From LZORAL124-50-18 sp051208045 (lineage in GTDB: Bacteria; Pseudomonadota; Gammaproteobacteria; Pseudomonadales; Oleiphilaceae): a stretch of 64,000 bases of DNA. The position numbers and the translations under genes were made by a program. The notes below the pieces were generated by a model. That model saw only the letters and a program-made list of their open reading frames with translations, made no database searches and was not told the DNA's origin. Positions 35,533-43,091 of the stretch are shown piece by piece. Numbering within the stretch: position 1 is the stretch's first letter; every line of letters begins with the position of its first letter. The stretch covers positions 47,269 through 111,268 of the forward strand of contig JBPJFY010000012.1 in NCBI GenBank assembly GCA_051208045.1. The letters run 5' to 3'.

Positions 35533-36114
35533 ATGATTTCTTTTACCTCACTTACACTCACGATTCTGGCCTATCTGGTCGGATCCATCTCCGGCGCCAT
35601 GCTCACCGCCCGGCTGTTTCGCCTGCCCGACCCACGAAGCCACGGGTCGAAAAATCCGGGGGCAACCAATATCTACCGACTGGGTGGCACCCTGCCCGCG
35701 CTGATCACACTGGGTATCGACGCGCTGAAAGGCGCATTGCCCGTGATGGCTGCCCAATGGCTGGGACTCTCCGTGCTGGAACAGTCATTGGTGGGACTGT
35801 TTGCCATTACCGGCCACATGTTGCCCGTGTTTTATGGCTTTCACGGCGGCAAGGGGGTGGCGACCGCCCTGGGGGTTGGACTCGCCTTGGCCACAACCAC
35901 CACACTCTGGCTGACCGTCCTCTGGGGCTCTTTGTTCCGTGTCACCAAAACATCGTCGCTCGCCTCGCTGGTCAGCGCGGCCCTCGCGCCCATTTTGGCG
36001 TGGTTTTGTGACCCGGAGTACACCTTGCTTTTTTTACTGCTTTCCCCCGTGATCGTGCTCCGTCACCGCGAAAACATCATCAAGTTGATCCGGCACCAGG
36101 AAAACCGCTTCTAG
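35533..36114 (+). CDS. plsY: Glycerol-3-phosphate acyltransferase PlsY
   Basis: A 193-residue inner-membrane enzyme with about five membrane helices. It transfers acyl groups from acyl-phosphate to glycerol-3-phosphate, the first step of phospholipid synthesis. Motif 1 is SHGSKNPGATNIYRLGG, motif 2 is around ALKGALPVMAA, and motif 3 is GHMLPVFYGFHGGKGVATALG. All active-site residues are visible. It ends 62 bp from the tsaD stop, with a 9-bp tandem repeat in between. Confidence 0.96.
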   Translation: MISFTSLTLTILAYLVGSISGAMLTARLFRLPDPRSHGSKNPGATNIYRLGGTLPALITLGIDALKGALPVMAAQWLGLSVLEQSLVGLFAITGHMLPVFYGFHGGKGVATALGVGLALATTTTLWLTVLWGSLFRVTKTSSLASLVSAALAPILAWFCDPEYTLLFLLLSPVIVLRHRENIIKLIRHQENRF

Positions 36115-36134
36115 CGTGAACTCGCCGGGCCAAT

Positions 36135-36206
36135 CAGGCCATTCAAGCATTACAAGCCTTCCAGACAATCCAAACCTTACAAACCCTCCAGACTGTCCAG
36201 TGGCCA
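36135..36206. repeat. Eight 9-bp tandem repeats across the tsaD stop codon
   Basis: Eight consecutive 9-mers each begin CA[A/G]: CAGGCCATT, CAAGCATTA, CAAGCCTTC, CAGACAATC, CAAACCTTA, CAAACCCTC, CAGACTGTC and CAGTGGCCA. A higher 27-bp period is also present. On the minus strand they encode the tsaD ending LDSLEGL-stop, and the next 27-bp unit repeats LDCLEGL-stop in the same frame. Confidence 0.85.
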
Positions 36207-37202
36207 ACGTGCCTGCACCTGAATCACATTCGGCGTTGTCTGTCCGGCTTTCAAGCGCTGGCAACCTGCGTAGGCAATCATCGCGCCGTTGTCTGTGCAA
36301 AATTCCGGGCGCGCATAGAACACCTCGGCACGCTCCTTGTGTACCATTTTCTCCAGCGCTCGGCGCAAATGACGGTTCGCGCTCACCCCTCCCGCCATCA
36401 CCAGCCGGCTTAATCCGGTTTGCCGCAACGCACGACGACACTTCAGTACCAGAGTATCCACCACGGCATGTTCAAAAGACGCAGCGATATCCGCGCGGGT
36501 CTGGTCGGAGAGCGTACCTTCCTGCTCGGTCATCTGTTTCACGGTGGTCAGTGTAAACGTTTTCAAGCCACTGAAACTGAAATCCAATCCTGGCCGATCC
36601 GTCATCGGTCGCGGAAACCCAAACCGCTCCGTGCCCTGCTCTGCCAGGGCAGCCACCCGCGGCCCGCCCGGATAATCCAGTCCCAGCATTTTTGCGGCCT
36701 TATCAAACGCTTCACCGGCGGCATCATCCACCGACTCCCCTAATAAGGTATACTCCCCAATCCCGTCCACCTGCACCAGTTGCGTGTGTCCACCGGAAAC
36801 CAGCAAGGCCACAAAGGGAAACGCCGGTGGCTTTTCCTCCAGCATCGGGGCAAGCAAATGTCCTTCCATGTGATGTACCCCGATCACTGGCACCTGCAGC
36901 GCCATCCCGAGGCTCTGGGCAATCGATGCGCCCACCATCAGCGCACCAATCAATCCCGGCCCGGCGGTGTAGGCGATGCCATCAATCTGCTGACGGGAGA
37001 TACCGGCCTGGCTCAGGACTTCCTGAATCAACGGCAAGGTTTTCCGGATATGATCACGCGATGCCAGCTCCGGCACCACGCCGCCATAGTCTGCATGAAC
37101 GTCCACTTGGGAATAAAGCGCATCCGCCAACAGCCCGCGCTCGGAATGGTAAATCGCTACGCCGGTTTCGTCGCAGGAGGTTTCAATGCCCAATACATAC
37201 AT
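36177..37202 (-). CDS. tsaD: tRNA N6-threonylcarbamoyladenosine (t6A) synthase subunit TsaD
   Basis: A 341-residue ASKHA-fold enzyme that transfers the threonylcarbamoyl group to A37 of ANN-decoding tRNAs. Key features are MYVLGIETSCDETGVAIY, the metal-binding histidines in IGVHHMEGHLLAPML, the VSGGHTQLVQV nucleotide loop and the late PEFCTDNGAMIAYAG. It has the family length. Both ends are embedded in tandem repeats: 25-bp units carrying an ATG upstream and 9/27-bp units carrying the stop downstream. It diverges from rpsU, as in many gammaproteobacteria. Confidence 0.97.
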   Translation of the reverse strand: MYVLGIETSCDETGVAIYHSERGLLADALYSQVDVHADYGGVVPELASRDHIRKTLPLIQEVLSQAGISRQQIDGIAYTAGPGLIGALMVGASIAQSLGMALQVPVIGVHHMEGHLLAPMLEEKPPAFPFVALLVSGGHTQLVQVDGIGEYTLLGESVDDAAGEAFDKAAKMLGLDYPGGPRVAALAEQGTERFGFPRPMTDRPGLDFSFSGLKTFTLTTVKQMTEQEGTLSDQTRADIAASFEHAVVDTLVLKCRRALRQTGLSRLVMAGGVSANRHLRRALEKMVHKERAEVFYARPEFCTDNGAMIAYAGCQRLKAGQTTPNVIQVQARWPLDSLEGL

Positions 37203-37252
37203 GAGTCAGCTTCCAGAGTTCTCGCATGAGTCCGCTTCCAAAGTTCCCGCAT
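37200..37252. repeat. Two 25-bp tandem repeats at the tsaD start codon
   Basis: Read on the minus strand, units 37252-37228 and 37227-37203 are ATG-initial 25-mers (ATGCGGGAACTTTGGAAGCG... and ATGCGAGAACTCTGGAAGCT...) differing at four positions. They run directly into the true tsaD ATG (37202-37200). ATG triplets thus recur at 37252, 37227 and 37202, each preceded by a GGAAG from the unit before it (except the first). Confidence 0.85.
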
Positions 37253-37286
37253 GTTACCAGACTCCCGACAAAATCCAAATTCCCCC

Positions 37287-37316
37287 TTTACAAACAGGTG
37301 TAAATGCGATTAGAAT
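37287..37316 (+). promoter_or_regulatory. Sigma-70 promoter of rpsU
   Basis: TTTACA (37287-37292) and TAGAAT (37311-37316) with an 18-bp spacer lie about 150 bp upstream of rpsU. This corresponds to the promoter position of the rpsU-dnaG-rpoD macromolecular synthesis operon in relatives. Confidence 0.7.
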
Positions 37317-37463
37317 TCGCGCCCCTAAAGTGAATATATTGCCTTTTTCATAACCAATGACCGGTCAGGTCAGCAGGTTGATCAGGCAACAGGGCGCGAT
37401 TAACCGAAATCGAACCAGAAATTCGCAGCAAACACTGCTTAAAATGATTACAAGGTGATTTTA

Positions 37464-37679
37464 ATGCCATCAGTGAAAGTAAAAGAAAACGAGCCATTTG
37501 ACGTAGCACTGCGTCGATTCAAGCGTTCTTGTGAAAAAGCCGGTGTACTGTCTGAAGTACGTCGCAGAGAATTCTACGAAAAGCCCACGTCTGTGCGTAA
37601 GCGTAAAGCTGCTGCAGCCGTCAAGCGTCACGCGAAGAAAGTTCAGCGTGAGCAAAGAAGATTCGAAAGACTTTACTGA
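37464..37679 (+). CDS. rpsU: 30S ribosomal protein S21
   Basis: Seventy-one residues: MPSVKVKENEPFDVALRRF, then KRSCEKAGVLSEVRRREFYE, then a Lys/Arg-rich tail ending in RRFERLY. This is essentially the canonical bacterial S21, which helps mRNA engage the 30S subunit. ATG 37464 is the family start, with AAGGTG 8 bases before it. It is the first gene of rpsU-yqeY-dnaG-rpoD, followed by a terminator-like hairpin that would let S21 be made in excess of primase. Confidence 0.98.
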   Translation: MPSVKVKENEPFDVALRRFKRSCEKAGVLSEVRRREFYEKPTSVRKRKAAAAVKRHAKKVQREQRRFERLY

Positions 37680-37797
37680 GTACTCCCTCGCTCACCACTC
37701 TGGTGAGTTGAAGCAGTATTGCATGTAAACCGTATCTGTCGGACGTTTCTTCAAACCGAAAGACAGAGAATTGATTCTCGGTTAATCAATTACAGAG

Positions 37798-37829
37798 CAC
37801 TCAGGCCAACTGCCTGAGTGTTTTGCTTT
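37798..37829 (+). terminator. Terminator between rpsU and the yqeY-like gene
   Basis: CACTCAGGC (37798-37806) and GCCTGAGTG (37812-37820) form a perfect 9-bp stem with a CAACT loop, followed by TTTTGCTTT. As in E. coli, an internal terminator after rpsU would reduce expression of dnaG and rpoD relative to S21. Confidence 0.85.
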
Positions 37830-37891
37830 CTGGCAATCTGCGCTTCACCCCGTAAAGCCACATCCACTACTTCACAACACAGGTGACCATC

Positions 37892-38341
37892 ATGTCTGCG
37901 ACACTGAAAGCCCAAATTACCGACGCCATGAAATCCGCAATGAAGGCGAAGGAAAAAGAGCGATTGGGAACGATCCGTCTGGTGTTGGCAGAATTCAAGC
38001 GGATTGAAGTGGATGAGCGTATCGAAATTGATGATCAACGCGCTCTGGCAATTTTGGATAAGATGGTGAAACAGCGCAAAGACTCCATCACCCAGTTTGA
38101 CGCGGCAGGCAGAAACGACCTGTCCCAGAAAGAAAGTGCGGAAATTACCGTCATTCAGGAGTTTCTCCCGGAAGCACTGTCAGAAGACGAGATTGTCGAC
38201 ATGATCAAAGCCGCCATCGCAGAGACCGGAGCGGCAGGCATGCAGGACATGGGCAAGGTCATGGGCATTCTGAAACCTCAGTTTCAGGGCCGCGCCGATA
38301 TGGGCATCGTCAGCAAGCAAGTCAAAGCGCTGCTGGGCTAG
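37892..38341 (+). CDS. GatB/YqeY domain-containing protein
   Basis: A 149-residue helical protein of the YqeY family, related to the tRNA-binding C-terminal domain of GatB. It opens SATLKAQITDAMKSAMKAKEK and carries KQRKDSITQFDAAGRNDL, EITVIQEFLPEALSEDEI and GMQDMGKVMGILKPQFQGRADM, all typical. AGGTGA precedes ATG 37892. A yqeY-type gene between rpsU and dnaG is the usual order in pseudomonads and relatives. Its function is not established. Confidence 0.93.
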   Translation: MSATLKAQITDAMKSAMKAKEKERLGTIRLVLAEFKRIEVDERIEIDDQRALAILDKMVKQRKDSITQFDAAGRNDLSQKESAEITVIQEFLPEALSEDEIVDMIKAAIAETGAAGMQDMGKVMGILKPQFQGRADMGIVSKQVKALLG

Positions 38342-38451
38342 CACCCTGTCTTCGGCAGGGGACAATTCTCCCTTGCCATCCCATGAATCTGGCGGTTTCG
38401 CGCCATCTCGACTATCTGTGCGGCACCGGCCGTGACGACTGTGAATTGACT

Positions 38452-40263
38452 ATGGCAGGCTCCATTCCTCAACCGTTTATTGAGCTGCTTCTGGAACGCA
38501 CGGACATTCAAACCGTGGTGAATGATCGTGTGCCGCTCAAGAAAAAAGGACACGACTACTGGGCCTGCTGTCCGTTTCATGGCGAAAAATCTGCCTCATT
38601 CAGCGTGTCTTCGCAGAAAGGCTTTTATCACTGTTTTGGCTGTGGCGCGCACGGCAATGCCATTGATTTTATTCGGCAATATGACAATCTCTCGTTCACC
38701 GAAGCCATCGAAACTCTCGCTGCCTCGGCCGGCATGGAAGTGCCTCGAGACGAAGCCGCTGCACGCCGGCATGAAAGCAACAAAACCCTTCACCAGGTGC
38801 TCACCAAAGCCCGCACGTACTACGTCGACCAGATGGCACGCCATCCGGCCGCACAGCTCGCTCAAAACTACCTGCACCAGCGGGGCCTTTCTCCAGAAAT
38901 CATACAGCGCTACCACATTGGGTTTGCGCCACCGGAGAAAAGCAACCTCTCCAGCACCTGCCGGGGAAATGAGCTTGAGTGCCTGATCAAACTGCGCATG
39001 ACCTCGCAGAAATTCGACACGCCGTTTGACCTGTTCCAGAACCGGATTATGTTTCCCATTCATAACCGCAAAGGCCAGGTGGTGGCGTTTGGCGGGCGCA
39101 CACTGGGGAACGATAAAGCCAAGTACATCAACTCGCCAGAGTCTGAAGTTTTTCATAAAAGCCGGGAAATCTTCGGCCTGTACGAAGCGCTCAAAGCCAA
39201 TCGCAGCCTGGACAGCCTGATCATCACCGAAGGCTACATGGACGCCATTTCACTCGCACAATATGGCATTACCAACGCCGTGGCGACACTAGGCACCGCG
39301 ACAAACACGGAAAATCTCACGGCCCTGCTGAAACAGTGCAGCCACCTGACGTTCTGCTTTGACGGAGACCGGGCGGGAAGAAATGCAGCACGCAAAGCCA
39401 TGGAGAATGCGCTCCCGCTGCTCGAAGACGGGGTCATGATCAAGTTTCTGTTGTTGCCAGAGGGCGAGGACCCGGATTCGCTCGTACGTAAGGAAGGGAT
39501 CGAGGCATTTCAGCAACGCATCGAGCAGGCCAGACCACTCTCCAGCTACTTTTTTGATGTGTATTCCGAGGATCTGGATCTCACTATTCCCGAGGGCAAA
39601 GGCGCACTCAGGGAACGCGCATTGCCGCAGATCGAACAGATTCGGTCACGCACCATCGCGCAAGCCATCAAGTCACAGTTATTCGAGCTGACACGCGCGA
39701 CATTCCAACGAAATGGCTTCATCGGGAAGCGTGGTCAGGGCGAGACCGCTCAGGGCAGCAACCGACAATTCACACAGAGGCACCCCACGCAAGAAAACAC
39801 GGGCTACTATCGCGAAGCACGAAAAACCAGCTACCTGATCCCGGCAGGCACCAAAATCAGTCTGGCGCTCTACTACGATCCGGGCCGGAAAAACGAGTAT
39901 CAACAGCAGTTAACACAATACACACGCTCCGATGAACTCGCCTTGACCAAAGCATTCTGTCAGATGATGGTCGATCAGAACATCAACACCACCGAGCAAC
40001 TGCTGAGTCACCTGGCCACGCACCCGGAAGATCAGGCACAATTCCGGACGATCTTCACGGCCATGGAGCATATTCCGGAGAAAGAAGCTGCGTTTGCCGA
40101 AGCGGCAGGCGAGCTCACACAGATTAACTTGAAATGGCTGGAATCAGAGATATCCAGGCTTCTGCAACAGGAACGTGGAGGCGCGCCTCTCGATCCCCGA
40201 CAGCAGACACAATTGAAAGAACTTTACCAACTAAAACAGCAGGTTAGACAAAGTCGCAGTTAG
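38452..40263 (+). CDS. dnaG: DNA primase DnaG
   Basis: A 603-residue primase that lays RNA primers for replication. The N-terminal zinc ribbon reads CCPFHGEKSASF...YHCFGCGAHGNAIDF. The TOPRIM catalytic core has IITEGYMDAISLAQYG with the catalytic Glu and LTFCFDGDRAGRNAA with the DxD pair. A helical C-terminal domain (about 430-600) would bind the DnaB helicase. ATG 38452 gives the family start MAGSIPQPFIELLLERTDI; the frame upstream is not primase-like. It stands between the yqeY-like gene and rpoD. Confidence 0.97.
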   Translation: MAGSIPQPFIELLLERTDIQTVVNDRVPLKKKGHDYWACCPFHGEKSASFSVSSQKGFYHCFGCGAHGNAIDFIRQYDNLSFTEAIETLAASAGMEVPRDEAAARRHESNKTLHQVLTKARTYYVDQMARHPAAQLAQNYLHQRGLSPEIIQRYHIGFAPPEKSNLSSTCRGNELECLIKLRMTSQKFDTPFDLFQNRIMFPIHNRKGQVVAFGGRTLGNDKAKYINSPESEVFHKSREIFGLYEALKANRSLDSLIITEGYMDAISLAQYGITNAVATLGTATNTENLTALLKQCSHLTFCFDGDRAGRNAARKAMENALPLLEDGVMIKFLLLPEGEDPDSLVRKEGIEAFQQRIEQARPLSSYFFDVYSEDLDLTIPEGKGALRERALPQIEQIRSRTIAQAIKSQLFELTRATFQRNGFIGKRGQGETAQGSNRQFTQRHPTQENTGYYREARKTSYLIPAGTKISLALYYDPGRKNEYQQQLTQYTRSDELALTKAFCQMMVDQNINTTEQLLSHLATHPEDQAQFRTIFTAMEHIPEKEAAFAEAAGELTQINLKWLESEISRLLQQERGGAPLDPRQQTQLKELYQLKQQVRQSRS

Positions 40264-40329
40264 CACCTTGCAAAACGCCCAAACGCCCCCATATAAAAGG
40301 GCTGAAGCGAATTTCGCTATCGACGAATG

Positions 40330-40338
40330 TGCTATACT
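40330..40338 (+). promoter_or_regulatory. Extended -10 promoter upstream of rpoD
   Basis: TG-C-TATACT (40330-40338) is an extended -10 element about 43 bp before the rpoD ATG, with no good -35. It could give rpoD its own transcription besides the upstream operon promoter. Confidence 0.5.
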
Positions 40339-40380
40339 GTTAGTTTATTTTGTCACCACCTCCAGTATCATAGGGTGAAT

Positions 40381-42240
40381 ATGTCCGACAACTCGCAACA
40401 ATCTCGCTTAAAAGCGCTCATCAGCCGCGGTAAAGAGCAAGGCTACCTGACCTACTCTGAAGTAAACGATCACCTCCCGGAAGACATCGCAGACCCGGAT
40501 CAGGTCGAAGACATCATCCGCATGATCAATGACATGGGGATTCAGGTCTGTGAGACTGCGCCTGACGCGGACTCGCTCCTCATGCAAGACAATGACTCTG
40601 CCGATGAGGCTGCCGCCGCCGAAGCCGCTGCAGTTCTGGCTGCCGTGGAAAGCGATGTAGGCCGAACCACCGACCCGGTTCGCATGTACATGCGGGAAAT
40701 GGGCACTGTCGAGCTGCTGACGCGTGAAGGGGAAATCCAGATCGCCAAGCGCATCGAAGAAGGCATTCGTGATGTCATGGCCGCTCTGGCACACTTTCCG
40801 GGCGCGGTCGATGACACCATCGAACACTATGACCGTGTGGTCGCCGATGAAGAAGAAGGGCGACTCAGTGACGTCGTTACCGGCTTTGTTGATCCGGATG
40901 AGGGGGTTGCACCGATCACCGAAAGCTCCAACGAAGCCAGCGCGCCGGAAGAAGACAGCTCGGATTCCGACGACGATTCCGACAATGACGACGATGATAC
41001 ACCAACGTCTGAAGACGAGACCGAAAGCGGTCCGGACCCGGAAGAAACCCGGCGCCGGTTTGATGATTTGCGTACTGCAATGAACCTGGCACACGATGCC
41101 ATTGCCAAGCACGGCCGGGCATCCAAGGAAGCGCACCAGGCACTGGGCGACGTAGGCAGCATTTTTGCTCCGTTCAAACTGACGCCACGACACTTTGACA
41201 GCCTCATTGCGCACGTACGTGACGTCAATGACCACATTCGGGGCTATGAACGGGCCATCATGTATATCTGCACCAAAGAGTGCAAAATGCCCAGAAAGTC
41301 GTTTATCAAATCTTTCCCGGGTAACGAAACCAATCCGGAATGGGCACAGTCCCTGGTGGATGCGGGCAAAGACTATTCGGTGGCCATTGCAGCCCGACAG
41401 GACGAGCTCAAGCGATTACAGCGCAAGATTTCTCAACTGGAAGGCCAAACCGGCCTGCCTGTCGTGGACTTGAAGGAAGTCAACCGTCGTATTTCCATCG
41501 GTGAAGCCAAAGCTCGCCGCGCCAAGAAAGAAATGGTGGAAGCCAACTTGCGTCTGGTCATCTCCATCGCGAAAAAGTACACCAACCGAGGCTTGCAGTT
41601 CCTCGATCTGATTCAGGAAGGCAACATCGGTTTGATGAAGGCCGTCGACAAGTTTGAATACCGTCGAGGGTACAAGTTCTCAACCTACGCCACCTGGTGG
41701 ATACGACAGGCCATTACGCGAAGTATTGCGGATCAGGCCCGCACCATCCGTATTCCGGTGCACATGATCGAAACCATCAACAAGCTCAACCGGATTTCCC
41801 GCCAAATGCTGCAGGAAATGGGCCGCGAACCCACTCCGGAAGAACTGGGCGCGAAGATGGACATGCCGGAAGACAAAGTGCGTAAGGTGCTGAAGATTGC
41901 CAAAGAGCCGATCTCCATGGAAACCCCCATTGGCGATGACGAAGATTCGCATCTGGGAGATTTCATCGAAGACACCACCGCGATGTCTCCGGTCGACACC
42001 GCTACCGGCGAAGGCCTGCAAGAAGCTACCCGCCAGGTATTGGCAGGGCTGACGGCGCGTGAAGCGAAGGTACTGCGCATGCGCTTCGGCATCGAAATGA
42101 ACACCGACCATACGCTGGAAGAAGTGGGCAAACAGTTTGACGTCACACGTGAGCGTATTCGGCAGATTGAAGCCAAGGCACTGCGTAAACTGCGCCACCC
42201 CAGTCGCTCAGACCACCTGCGCGGCTTCCTGGACGAATAA
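40381..42240 (+). CDS. rpoD: RNA polymerase primary sigma factor RpoD (sigma-70)
   Basis: 619 residues. Region 1.1 is at the N-terminus (LKALISRGKEQGYLTYSEVN). Region 1.2 carries DPVRMYMREMGTVELLTREGE. A non-conserved, strongly acidic insert follows (about 180-225, rich in Asp/Glu/Ser). Regions 2.1-2.4 contain KKYTNRGLQFLDLIQEGNIG and YKFSTYATWWIRQAITRSIA. Region 3 follows, and region 4.2 holds the -35 helix-turn-helix (TLEEVGKQFDVTRERIRQIE). ATG 40381 has AGGGTG before it. A CAU tRNA gene follows. Confidence 0.98.
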   Translation: MSDNSQQSRLKALISRGKEQGYLTYSEVNDHLPEDIADPDQVEDIIRMINDMGIQVCETAPDADSLLMQDNDSADEAAAAEAAAVLAAVESDVGRTTDPVRMYMREMGTVELLTREGEIQIAKRIEEGIRDVMAALAHFPGAVDDTIEHYDRVVADEEEGRLSDVVTGFVDPDEGVAPITESSNEASAPEEDSSDSDDDSDNDDDDTPTSEDETESGPDPEETRRRFDDLRTAMNLAHDAIAKHGRASKEAHQALGDVGSIFAPFKLTPRHFDSLIAHVRDVNDHIRGYERAIMYICTKECKMPRKSFIKSFPGNETNPEWAQSLVDAGKDYSVAIAARQDELKRLQRKISQLEGQTGLPVVDLKEVNRRISIGEAKARRAKKEMVEANLRLVISIAKKYTNRGLQFLDLIQEGNIGLMKAVDKFEYRRGYKFSTYATWWIRQAITRSIADQARTIRIPVHMIETINKLNRISRQMLQEMGREPTPEELGAKMDMPEDKVRKVLKIAKEPISMETPIGDDEDSHLGDFIEDTTAMSPVDTATGEGLQEATRQVLAGLTAREAKVLRMRFGIEMNTDHTLEEVGKQFDVTRERIRQIEAKALRKLRHPSRSDHLRGFLDE

Positions 42241-42290
42241 GGCCCCCATACTTTTTACGGAAAAAACTAGCGCCTGTTGTAATCCCTGAT

Positions 42291-42296
42291 TATAAT
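42291..42296 (+). promoter_or_regulatory. -10 box of a stable-RNA promoter with GC-rich discriminator
   Basis: A consensus TATAAT is followed directly by GGGCGCCC, the GC-rich discriminator typical of stringently controlled tRNA promoters. No good -35 is visible at 16-18 bp. The start would be about 107 bp before the tRNA. The leader contains a small hairpin (CAGGGTA / TACCCCTG, 42347-42371). Confidence 0.5.
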
Positions 42297-42410
42297 GGGC
42301 GCCCTCTTTCCAGGCCCCTCGCGTGAAACCGCAGCTGGGAAGAGTCCAGGGTAGTACAGCTACCCCTGTTGGAGTTAGCACACTCGCCGCATCCAGCAGA
42401 CTCTCAATCT

Positions 42411-42487
42411 GGCCCCTTAGCTCAGTCGGTTAGAGCACCCGACTCATAATCGGTAGGTCCACAGTTCAAGTCTGTGAGGGGCCACCA
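42411..42487 (+). tRNA. tRNA with CAT anticodon, probably tRNA-Ile2 (lysidine)
   Basis: A complete 77-base cloverleaf with encoded CCA. The acceptor is GGCCCCT/AGGGGCC, the D arm GCTC...GAGC, the anticodon loop CTCATAA with CAT at 42445-42447, and the T arm CACAG-TTCAAGT-CTGTG. The acceptor with C4-G69 and C5-G68 pairs resembles E. coli ileX, whose C34 is changed to lysidine by TilS, and differs from E. coli elongator tRNA-Met (GGCTACG). An elongator Met identity remains possible. The top anticodon-stem pair (27-43) is a C-T mismatch. Confidence 0.9.
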
Positions 42488-42597
42488 TTTTATATCAAGC
42501 ACTTAGATAGCTTTGTCAGTCCAGTTTGCCGGCTGAGTGATCAATAGCTGTAAACCGAAACAACTAATTAAGAGCCATATCAATACAGCCGGATTTT

Positions 42598-42927
42598 CTA
42601 ATCCCTGAAGCACAATTCACTTTCTTCGGTTTTCAAGCAGTTAATGGTCCGCACCAAATCCCTGGCCGTTCTCCCGTGGAGCTGATCCAAACCAAACCTC
42701 GATTCCGTACCATACCACCCCAATGAGGCATTCAAGATCGCCGCGTGCTCATTAGAGAGGACACTCATTAATGCATCCACATTCGTCAATCCGTGGGATA
42801 CGTCATACACCAGTGACGGTCCCCCCTCAGGTAGCGGGTTTTTCAACACATCATAGCTCGCATGCTCTTCTGCCACACACCCCAATAAAAGCGAGACCAC
42901 CCAAAACATCACCACTTTTTTCATCAT
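42598..42927 (-). CDS. Small putative lipoprotein, unknown function
   Basis: A 109-residue protein. The N-terminus MMKKVVMFWVVSLLLGCVAEE has a lipobox (SLLLGC), so the mature protein of about 93 residues would be lipid-anchored in the envelope. The mature part has two further cysteines near the C-terminus (NCLKTEESELCFRD). AGGTGAA precedes ATG 42927. That ATG overlaps the stop of a 50-codon reading frame, which in turn follows the XRE regulator gene. I do not recognise the family. Confidence 0.7.
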   Translation of the reverse strand: MMKKVVMFWVVSLLLGCVAEEHASYDVLKNPLPEGGPSLVYDVSHGLTNVDALMSVLSNEHAAILNASLGWYGTESRFGLDQLHGRTARDLVRTINCLKTEESELCFRD

Positions 42928-43076
42928 TTCACCTGCCAGAACCAAACCGTCGCATCACGGTAGTGCTGTCCGCCACGAAAGGCAATATCGCATCTATCGC
43001 TCTGGCGTGGACCTCCTTTGGTGATGCTATTCACGCTCTCAATAATGAAGGTGTGTTGGATGGCTCCACTGTTCAT
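42924..43076 (-). CDS. Possible 50-residue protein between the XRE regulator and the lipoprotein
   Basis: An ATG-initiated frame of 50 codons begins MNSGAIQHTFIIESVNSITK and ends VWFWQVK. It lies in the otherwise empty gap and its TGA overlaps the lipoprotein ATG by 4 bases (ATGATGA), as in coupled operons. The frame is also continuous with the preceding regulator gene apart from that gene's TAG. Internal consistency with the neighbours supports it, but it has no recognised family and only a weak ribosome-binding site. Confidence 0.45.
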   Translation of the reverse strand: MNSGAIQHTFIIESVNSITKGGPRQSDRCDIAFRGGQHYRDATVWFWQVK

Positions 43077-43091
43077 CGCCAATCCAAATAC

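Noticed and set aside
42411..42487. Elongator tRNA-Met
   Set aside because: The CAT anticodon allows it, but the acceptor stem GGCCCCT/AGGGGCC resembles E. coli ileX rather than elongator Met, so Ile2 is preferred with Met kept as an alternative.
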